From Ceratopteris richardii (lineage: Eukaryota; Streptophyta; Polypodiopsida; Polypodiales; Pteridaceae), in assembly GCA_020310875.1 (NCBI GenBank), contig CM035423.1, positions 115,271,917 to 115,335,916 on the forward strand: a stretch of DNA of 64,000 bases, given 5' to 3'. Under the pieces are notes generated by a model, which was not told the DNA's origin, did not search any database, and was given only the letters and a program-made list of their open reading frames with translations. This document shows positions 56,066 to 64,000 of the stretch, piece by piece; within the stretch, counting starts at the first letter, position 1, and each line of letters starts with the position of its first letter. A program made the translations under genes and the position numbers.

Positions 56066-56608
56066 CAAAGAGTGAGAAGAAATGGAGTTCTTAGATTACT
56101 TTCAAAAAGCTCTTACAAGTTCGTTTCAATTACAATCTAACCCCAAAAATGAGCTCTCTAGCTCCTTTTATAGTTTTTGACTAGCTTTGGCCCTGTCCAG
56201 ACCTAGTGTCCGGCCTAGTTAAAAATTAGGTTCCAGGGCTTATTTGAGGGCTCAAATGAGATCTAAAAAATACGAAAATTGGTAAGCAACTACTTCTAAG
56301 GCTCCTCAAGCTCGAGGACTCCTCGGCTTGCACAAAATGGAGCCACAAAAAGGTGAACATGGTATTTACAGGGGTTGTTAGTGATGAGAATCACTTTTAA
56401 TTGGTGTAAGGGTTTTGAAAAATTAAAGGTTGCCTTAGTGCTAGATCTGCGTGAATGCTCGTACTTGCTTCTTTCATGAAGAAAATTATTGGCCTACTTG
56501 CCAGATCGTCGTTGACTCCCTTGTCTGCTTGTGCCTTCTCTCCCTTCTGACTCTCTTCTCTGACTGCCATGCCTCGTCAGTCCTTCAGTTCCTTGTCTGC
56601 TGCTAACA
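56066..56608 (-). repeat. G4 3' LTR, outer piece
   Basis: Starts TGTTAGCAGCAG at 56,608 and runs to the N2 insertion. With the inner piece the LTR is about 696 bp. U3 palindrome at 56,380-56,395. The aORF reads into its first 115 bp. Confidence 0.88.
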
Positions 56609-56622
56609 CCCCCCCCTCTCTC
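56609..56622 (-). promoter_or_regulatory. G4 polypurine tract
   Basis: Minus strand GAGAGAGGGGGGGG before TGTTAGCA; it lies inside the aORF reading frame. Confidence 0.85.
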
Positions 56623-56624
56623 GC

Positions 56625-56644
56625 GTCTGTCGTCCCCGACAGAC
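56625..56644 (-). promoter_or_regulatory. Hairpin next to G4 polypurine tract
   Basis: Perfect 8-bp stem GTCTGTCG / CGACAGAC with a 4-base loop, three bases from the polypurine tract; also in G3. Confidence 0.5.
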
Positions 56645-59600
56645 CCTTGTTGTGTGGGTTTTTGGATGTAGTACTCAACGACATCCTGCGCTAAATGATG
56701 TTCGGCAATCCTCAATCCTTTGGCCAAGTCCGTGAGTAGAGCATCCCAATCTACCGGCCCGGGAACCTCTGGATGTGGCATACGTAACTTGTCTGAATGG
56801 AGAGCTTGTTCCACTGCAAACAATTGTAATAAATGTGAGGGCCTGGGAATGAAGATCTCTGAGTGGTATTCCTAGAACCCGGTGACAAACATCTCTTCAA
56901 ATGTCTGTTTGAAGCAGGCCGGTAGGTACTTTATGCGGGCATGCCATGCATAAACAACATTAATAGAGGGCGTTGTGCTCATGTCATAAACAAGATCCTG
57001 ATTGCCTTCATTAAAGCCGAGCGCAGAGAGGTGAGGTTCCTTAACATTCTTAAAGGTCCGGAAGGTGACTATCATGAGTTCAAAAATTTTAAGACACATC
57101 TGTGTCATGACATCTGGTACGTTTTTGAACCTGACACCCCAATGCGGAATTGTCGATATCATATACCCTACGGTAGGTTGACCTTTAGGTGGTGCTAAGT
57201 AGACATAGTTGAGCCACTTCTCGCAGCCTTTGGTTGTCAGCACCAACTTTGTGTATTCCGGCCACGACCTTCTTCGGAAAACAGGACAGTAGCAGGGATT
57301 GTACTTGATATACAGGGGCATGTTATTCCATGTGCGATTCATTTCCGGGTAGGTTTCAAGCAGTCGAATTCTCCAAGTCGGTTGGTGAATATTTCCCTGT
57401 TTGGCACTTTCTGGGATGTCGTCTGGTGCAAACTGTGTGGCAGAGGTTGGTTCTCGTGAGGTGTGGTGCTTGATCTCAGCATTATAGTCCGCCATTAAGA
57501 CACAAAAAGGAACATACAAGTCATCGGAAGTGCCGATCCACCTGTGATGAGAGAGGTTCCTAAAATAGTCCGATTTTATGACCACCTCTTCCAAGCGTGA
57601 CATCAATGCTATCTGGACTGCCACCCTATCATCATGTGTTGTGGCCACCTTTTCCAATTTCTGCATCCATTCCGGAGCCTCTATTTCAAGGGTGTCCATG
57701 CCCTCATCTGTTCGCTTGCCCCCAGGTGCTGGCATCGGAACGTACGGGTCCTCAAAGGTTTCCTCTACTTCGATTGGTACTATGTCTTCAGGTTCTGGTT
57801 CTACCAAGGGGGAGGGTTGGCGTTCATACACAAGCACTTTCTTTTGTAGTTCTTCAAGTTGTGCTTTGAGCGCTGCTACTTCGTCAGTCGTGTCAGCTAT
57901 GGTTGGGACTTCTTTGGGTGGTGCTGGTTGAGCTGCCAATTGCCTTCGTAGTTCGTCTCTTTCCTTTTCTAAGGCTGCATGGGCTTCGAGGAGATCAGCA
58001 TGGGTTTCCAATATGATTTGCATATTGTCCGAGGGAATGGCCTTAAACTTCTCCGGGTCAATTTCTTGTGGGGAACCGTCCATTGCTAATTCCAAGTTCT
58101 CTTCGTTTTGTGTCTGAAGCCGTCGATTTTCTTCCAGGGCTGCAGACATATGCTTTCGTAATAGAGCCATGTTGCGGCGGAGCTTGAGGTTCTCTGTGAT
58201 TTGGGAGTGTAGCAGATCATCCATTTGTTGTCTTTCTTCGACATCTGGCTGCGGTGGATTTGCCACTAATTGCTCATGTTGTTCTTGCAATGCGCTGAAC
58301 TGCTGTTGTAATTGTTTCTTCTCTTGCTCTAAGTCAATAAATCTTCCTTGTAACGCTTCATGACTCCTGAATAAACTTGTATGCTGAGCATCGAGGTGCT
58401 GATAGTGTTGTTGTAACTGAGACATGCACTGATACATGTTATTAAATACATTATTAATGGGGGTGGATGCAAGAAGTGTGTTAAATGCAGAGGGAAAGGG
58501 AAAGGGGAAGGGAAGTGTGAATGCAGTGCTGGAAAGTGGTGAAGTGGGTGGTGGGGGAATGGGAGATTGTGGCCGTATGGGGGGAGGGAGAGGTGCAGTG
58601 GAGGGTGATATGTCCATAAAATCCATGGTGGAAGCAGTAGTGGGAGTGATTGTGAATAGTGGAATTGTGGGTGCAGTGATTGTGGTGAATGTGTACAGTG
58701 TTGTGTAAAGTTGTGAATGTGAATTGCCCGAAAGTGTGAGTGGGGGAATGGGGATGTCAGTAGCTGCCGTTAGGATTACAGTGTTAGTGGGGGTGTATAC
58801 ACGGGAGGTGTTGAGAGGGTGTGTGGGTTGATTGGCGATTTGTGCTTCAGTCATGGCGGTGGACTCGGAGGCGGTAACGGTGGTTGTTACATTGGTAAGG
58901 GGAGGTGAATGTGGCGGGTGTGGGGGCGAAGGTGGTAAGGGAGGTGATGGAGGTGCACTTGATGTCTGGGCTTCCTCGGTGTCGTGAGCAGTGTTTGTAG
59001 TGCCCGTGGTTGTGGGGGTGCCTTGTGGTCCTGATCCTAATACGTTCATTTGTTTCCCTGCTCATGGGGGACGTCTTCCGTATCTCCTTTCCATTCTGCG
59101 TGATTGTGCCAGGGCCGTCCGCACTGCCTCAGATACTCCTAAGGCATCAGAGATCATATCCAGTGTGGCACGATACTGTTCGTCAACTCCTTCCTCCTCA
59201 GGGATTTGGTGCATGATAGCCTTTCCTGCTGCAAGGGATAACTTATGTTGTTGTTGGACCCTGTCAATGGTATCGTAGAGCTTTTTCAACTCCTTTGTAT
59301 ATGCTGGGGCACCCTCTTGCTCCTGTGTAGCTTCTTGCTCATAGTCATGCGCCTCCTCATCAGAAAATCCTTCCTATTCATCCTCTTGGCCTTCTTCTTC
59401 TTCATCCTCCAATTCCACCACTTCTGGTTGTCTTGGCTGGGGTTGTTCTGTAGCCGTTTGTTGTCCACTACCCTGCTCTGCTTCGACTTCCGCATTAACA
59501 GCTTCGATGATTCTGGCAACTTCTTCATCCGTTAGATCTTCCAAAGTGAATCCATGAGGAAATTCCAGATCAGTAGGTACTGGTGGAAACACAAGGTTAG

Positions 59601-60711
59601 GGCAATCTGTGCTGTGCCTGGGTAACCTGATAGTAAATGGTTGTACTCGTCTGGGAAGCCTTGGAGTTGTTTCAGGGTTAGGGTTGCACCGCGGGCTTGT
59701 GCACAAGGCATCTGGATAGCGCCTCTCATCTTCTTTGAGGGAGGCCCTACGGCTGACAGTCTGCGTTGAAACTCCTGTGCTCTGGTCCAGATGAGAGCCC
59801 TTTGCACCGGTACATCATATGCGAGACATCTATACACAATTCTGGTAAGCGCACAACAACCATACAGTACAGACTTTTGTTTCTTATACCACCTTTGATG
59901 AGCCAAATGAATCTGGTCGATAATCCAGTGGGGCATATTGATTGTCAAATCAAAGGCATCTGCTAAGTAGAGGCTAAACCAGATCTTTTTGGGAGGCATT
60001 GTGAACCTTTCCTGCGCGGGGAATGCAAAATGTTGCATGACCATGCGTAAATGAACGGCGATCGTAGGTGTCATCGCGACCATGTCCTTTAACTTCGTCA
60101 GATTCCTGTTCTTCATATTATCGGGGACCATAGTCTCTTTCTCCGTAGGAATGTGCATACCTTTCATGTCGAGAGCTTCTCTTACCAAGTTGATAGTCAA
60201 GCGGAAACGCTTCAGCTCATTGCCCCTTGTGAGTGATGGGAGTACAAAGGAGCTGTATCCTTTTTTGTCTTTGCTTGGAGTGAGGGTGCTAATCAAGTAT
60301 GAGCACCTTAGAAAATCGGGCTTTGGTAGTTGGAACTTGAAATAATCATAGAGCCCAGCCTTCTTCCATATCGGCTTCAGTCCTTCGTTATTCTGTAGCT
60401 TTTCAAACTCCCTGGTAAAGAAGTGGTATCTGCCCCAACGTCCATTGAATTCTACCTCGGACTCCCACATGTATGTGCCTTCACCCAGAGGTCCCGCAAC
60501 GTCACTGAACCAGTGTGAGGTTTTGCCCACCGGCATTGTGTGACCCTGTGGAGGATTCTGAATCGGTATGGCATGTAATGCCCTTAATGCCGCTGGTCGT
60601 TCCTTTAATTCCTCCTCGACCGGAAGGCTTTCAATGTCCACAACTTGGGGGCGTGCCTGCCTGGGAGCTAGTTCCTACCGTATCTGCCATGCTACTTCTT
60701 GCTGCCTGTCT

Positions 60712-60728
60712 CTGTGAGAATATACAAA
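60712..60728 (-). promoter_or_regulatory. Splice-acceptor-like site before G4 aORF
   Basis: Minus strand TTTGTATATTCTCACAG, preceded by TGTTAACACATG, with an ATG 22 bases later, as in G3. Confidence 0.5.
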
Positions 60729-60903
60729 CATGTGTTAACATTGTACAGGACAAGAGAGAACCGTTGTTGTTCCCATTACAACATTAACATGAGGGTCGGG
60801 AGAGATTAATGGGTTAGTAAGTGCTCGGTGTGAGTGTGTGTGTGGTTAGGAGTTCGGAAGACCTAAGAGCTAAGTGGAACGATGTAGTGTGATAGTGATG
60901 TGG
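60729..60903 (-). other. G4 pol-aORF spacer
   Basis: Non-coding; aligns with 44,129-44,301. Confidence 0.6.
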
Positions 60904-63900
60904 TTAGTAGGTTGACATGGATTTACAAATGGGGTCCGGGGGTTTGTTACAAGTCTTAGGCTGCCAAATGTGGTGGATGGGTTTTGCTTTTGGTTTTGTA
61001 GAGACTCTCGAGAGCTTCATAGGTGCGTCGGCTTGAAAATGAGGCCTTTTAGGGACCCATTTACAAGTGATTCTGTTCGTGCTCATGGGCCTTAGTGTGT
61101 TCCTGAGTGTTAAAAACGAGTGGATGCCGGCTGTGCGAGTGAATGGATCATGCTGTCTAGGGTGTGGCCTTGGTGTAGCTATTTGAGCCCGCAAACAAGC
61201 CTTAGGCACCCAAATTTGTCTTGATTGTGGGCTAGCCTTCATCAACTTCTTGGGCTCCCAAATAGACTTCACGTTAGCAGAAGAACTTCGGAAAGATTTC
61301 TTATTAGTGTCGTGTTGTTGGTTACTAATAAGAGGCTTTGCCCATGTGGTTGGCTTGAGTGCAACCGGGTGTTCGCCTTTCCGCACCCACACTTGTTTCA
61401 CTAGCTGAGACATTTTGCTGCGCAGGTACTTTTGATCTCCGACATAGGTAGTACTCTGCTTCCTCTGCCTTTGGTCCACCTTTGGTTGCTGCCTCCCTCT
61501 GGCCTTTGGAAAAGAAGGGAGTTCCGTTGTGGTTCTGACTCCTTTTTTGAGATCTTCATTCTTCGGCATCACATAGCCTTGGACAAGAACAGCATGGTCA
61601 ACTTCATGTGCACCCCTGGAGGGACCAGGAGTCTGTGCCTTTCCTAGTTCCTTGAGTGCTCCATTATTTAACTCCGTTGTAATTCTAGTCTGATTCACCC
61701 ATACCTGAAGAAGTCCACTTCTTAGGTTTAAGTTGACTGCTTGGTCATAAATCCAGTCTTGACCTAGGACAAGGGGTTCCGTGAGGTCCTCATCTTGACA
61801 TACTAGTACTTTAACTGTCATTGCCTCATCATGAATATAGAGGGGAAGTTCCACCTCGCCCATGCAAGGGGTTTCCACGCCTCCCAATCCTATGAGATAT
61901 GCTTCCACAGGATTGACCGTTAACTGCAACTCTTGACAGTAAGACAATTTAATAGCACTAGTGGCTGCGCCTGAGTCAATCAAGGCTCTTACAATCCTTG
62001 CACTCTTTCCTTGTCCTATATCTAAGGTTATGAAAGGACGTCGATCAGTTATCCTATGTGAGCTAACACCTGAAACTTCACACATAGCCACGTGATATCC
62101 TGGATCTGCATATGCATCTGGCACAGGTTGCTCTCTACCTTGTCTTCTTAATTTCATTCTCCGTATGCGCTCTAGGGCTTCTGCTTGAGCTTCTTCTCGA
62201 ATTCGCTTTTCTTCCTCTTTGCGTTTCTTAGCAGTGTTGAGTCGACTTAGCATTTCCTCTGTGAGAGGTTCCTGATACAACTTGACTCTGCATCCGCTAA
62301 TATAGTTTGGGAGAACATCACCCTCTAAAGTGGCTAGTTGTACTGCTCCACTCGTGGAGATCCTATTGATGATCATAGGTCCGTAGCCTCTCTTTTCTAG
62401 CTTCCTTGCATGTTGCTTCAATGTGTAGACTAAAACTAAGTCGCCTGCCTTTAAGCCTTTATCCTTAACATGGGCATCAAAGTATGCCTTCTATCGTTTC
62501 TTTGCTCCATATATCCCTGCAGCTTCTCTTTGTCTTGTTTCTCCTAATCGTTCAAGGTCAAAAAGTCTAGAGGAAAGTTCATGACCCGTCCATTCATGCT
62601 CTTGTGCTACTTTCAATGTAGGTATTAAGAAGTCCAAGGGTAGCACATCGTTTTGGCCAAATACCATCTGAAAGGGGGTGGCTTGGAGTACCGTTTTGTA
62701 TGCGACTCGGTATGCCCAAACAGCATGGTGTAGCTGTTTGTCCCAATCAGAGCGTTTAGTGTTCACTAATTTTGTCAGTACATTACATAAGATCTTGTTG
62801 GTGCTTTCGGCTTGTCCATTAGCTTGAGGGTGATAAGGGGCAGACTTCTTATGAACTACCAAGAATTCTTGGAGTAGATTTTCAATCACTGCGTTCAAGA
62901 AGTGAGTGCCTCTATCACTTACTAGCTCTATAGGTAGCCCATATCTTGTGAATACATTCTCAAACAAGAATTTAGCAGTTGTCTGAGCGTCGTTCTTTGT
63001 CGTAGCCTTTACCTCCACCCACTTGGTGAGATAGTCTGTTGCAACAATGATATATTCTGCATGGGAACCCTTAGCTGGGGGATTAATAGGACCTACGAAG
63101 TCTATTCCCCACTTAGAGAATGCACGTCCACCCATCATAGGTTTCAGTGGCATCTCATCTTTTCGTATAGGATACTGAGTTCGCTGACAGACATCACAGC
63201 GTTTCACATAGGTATGTGCATCCATGTGAAGGGTCGGCCACCAGAAGCCCGCAAATAGTATTGCCTTGATCACCCGATCTGGTCCAAAGTGTCCTCCTGC
63301 TACACCTTGGTGAGCAGTTTCCAAGATCTTAAGATATTCACTCTCATGGACACATAGTCTCAGGTAACCGTCTTTGCCACGTTTGTATAGATTATCACCA
63401 ATAAGTGCGTAATCCTGGGCTTCTTGTTCTATACTCCTTTTCCTAGCTAGAGTCATGTCTGGAGGGAAAGTTTTCGTCCTCAGGAAGGATACTAGTGGTT
63501 CACTCCAATCTGGCACTATGGACACTTGATAAAGAGTGGCATGTTCCACAGGTGGTTTAGTGCGACAGATTGGGCATTCTTTGCACAACCTTTGGACATC
63601 CGCTTCCATAGTTGGCCAATGTGCTCCTAGTCTCCTTAGTGTCTGTAAGGTTCGTTGCTTTGAGTAGTGTTGCTCTAATGCACCTACATGTGCTAATTGC
63701 AACCATTTATTGTACTCGTCCTCTTCCACACAACAAGCCAAGATTCCTTGATCTGTGTGCTTGTACATGCTTCCTGCCATGATGTGGTAATTTTGGGCTT
63801 TCACAACCTCTCTGTTCCGTGTGTTTACTACTGGATGGTTAGGCCCGTATGTCAATACTGGTACCAATGGCTTAGCCCACTGCGGTACAACTTCCAAATT

Positions 63901-64000
63901 AAACAAGTAAGCATCAGGAAGGTCATCTGACACTCCTTGTGGGGCTTCTCCAGATGTGAGCCTAGAGAGATGATCTGCTCTCAAATGAGTCTTACCTTTC
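60904..64000 (-). pseudogene. G4 pol (RNase H end to WxPK tail)
   Basis: Open from the window edge to TAG at 62,491-62,493 (Gln in G3) and then to 60,904. It holds the RNase H end (ADHLSRLTSGEAP), first H2C2 module (about 63,897-63,561), second H2C2 module (about 63,534-63,180) and integrase core (GIDFVGP, VSDRGTHF, GQAESTNK). Then the GPY/F-like module, coiled coil, PR2 (about 62,034-61,738; DSG at 61,969-61,977; VLG conserved) and four W-x-P-K-type motifs, one changed to W-E-P-K. Apart from the single stop it looks functional. PR1, RT and gag lie beyond the window. Confidence 0.92.

Larger units (their letters stand above)
56494..60690 (-). pseudogene. G4 aORF: giant downstream ORF, C-terminus inside the 3' LTR
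   Basis: Homologous to the G3 aORF over its whole length, about 1,400 codons. The ATG at 60,690 lies 22 bases after an acceptor-like site, but the main frame joins only after a one-base shift near 60,670. N domain: HWFSDVAGPLGEGTYMWE, SFVLPSLTRGNELKRFRLTI, MPHWIIDQIH. Then a Glu-rich acidic stretch, a Pro/Thr-rich region, coiled coils (58,450-57,800) and a C domain (TWRIRLLETYPEMNRTW; RRRSWPEYTKL). Breaks: frameshift near 59,700, TAG 59,374, TGA 59,062, TAG 56,872 (Trp in G3); 725 codons are open in the last third. The last residues are Arg/Gly/Ser-rich and are encoded across the polypurine tract into the LTR. Role unknown. Confidence 0.8.
56066..64000 (-). mobile_element. Ty3/gypsy element G4 (body; 3' LTR split by N2; 5' part beyond window)
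   Basis: Same plan as G3: pol entering at the window edge in RNase H, two H2C2 modules, integrase, PR2, W-x-P-K tail, spacer, aORF, polypurine tract, 3' LTR (56,066-56,608 plus 50,230-50,387). It abuts G3 pol precisely at 50,229/50,230, so I infer it inserted into G3. Confidence 0.9.

Overview
This window looks like a heterochromatic, gene-free stretch of a large land-plant genome. Essentially every readable stretch belongs to an LTR retrotransposon (Ty1/copia or Ty3/gypsy). I find no convincing host gene, rRNA, intact tRNA or CRISPR array. The plant assignment rests on copia elements primed by initiator-Met tRNA (TGGTATCAGAGC), a gypsy element with a tRNA-Asp-type primer site of the Athila/Tat kind, deep nesting and premature stops. 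I cannot name the species.

Layout. 1-1,660 (+): gypsy integrase fragment (G2a) fused to a coiled-coil ORF remnant. 2,170-12,775 (-): decayed gypsy element G1 (5' LTR, primer site, 1.8-kb leader with a TCGCGA repeat array, gag, pol, remnant of a downstream ORF). 12,776-13,674 (-): second gypsy fragment (G2b). 13,815-19,997 (+): copia A, complete at both ends (TSD CAGCT) but integrase-deleted. 20,228-23,623: N1, a non-coding LTR element (TSD AGTTC). A and N1 interrupt the LTR and leader region of copia X, whose gag is tandemly duplicated (24,019-25,845). 26,016-30,014 (+): copia Y, 5'-truncated. 30,015-36,835 (-): copia X', interrupted in gag by copia Z (31,159-35,231, TSD ATATT), itself holding LTR W. 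36,850-38,095 (+): copia RT/RNase H fragment V. 38,910-39,185 (-): 3' end of a Y-family element.

The right third (39,186-64,000, all -) is a nested stack. Gypsy G3 (39,186-50,229) sits in the Y-family tail. Gypsy G4 (3' LTR in two pieces, 50,230-50,387 and 56,066-56,608; body to the window end) sits in the start of G3 pol. N2 (50,388-56,065, TSD CAAAG), a non-coding element, sits in the G4 LTR.

The most interesting system is the G1/G3/G4 gypsy family. Its pol reads PR1 - RT - RNase H - H2C2 module - second H2C2 module - integrase core - coiled coil - second retropepsin-like domain (PR2) - tail with four W-x-P-K motifs. It is followed, after a conserved splice-acceptor-like sequence, by a downstream ORF (here aORF) of about 1,400 codons. 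The aORF has a conserved N domain, a proline-rich stretch, long coiled coils and a conserved C domain. To my knowledge this combination (duplicated H2C2, post-integrase protease, giant 3' ORF) is not a described retrotransposon architecture. All copies carry stops or frameshifts, so none here is autonomous as it stands. G3 pol is nearly intact, with one uninterrupted stretch of 1,822 codons.
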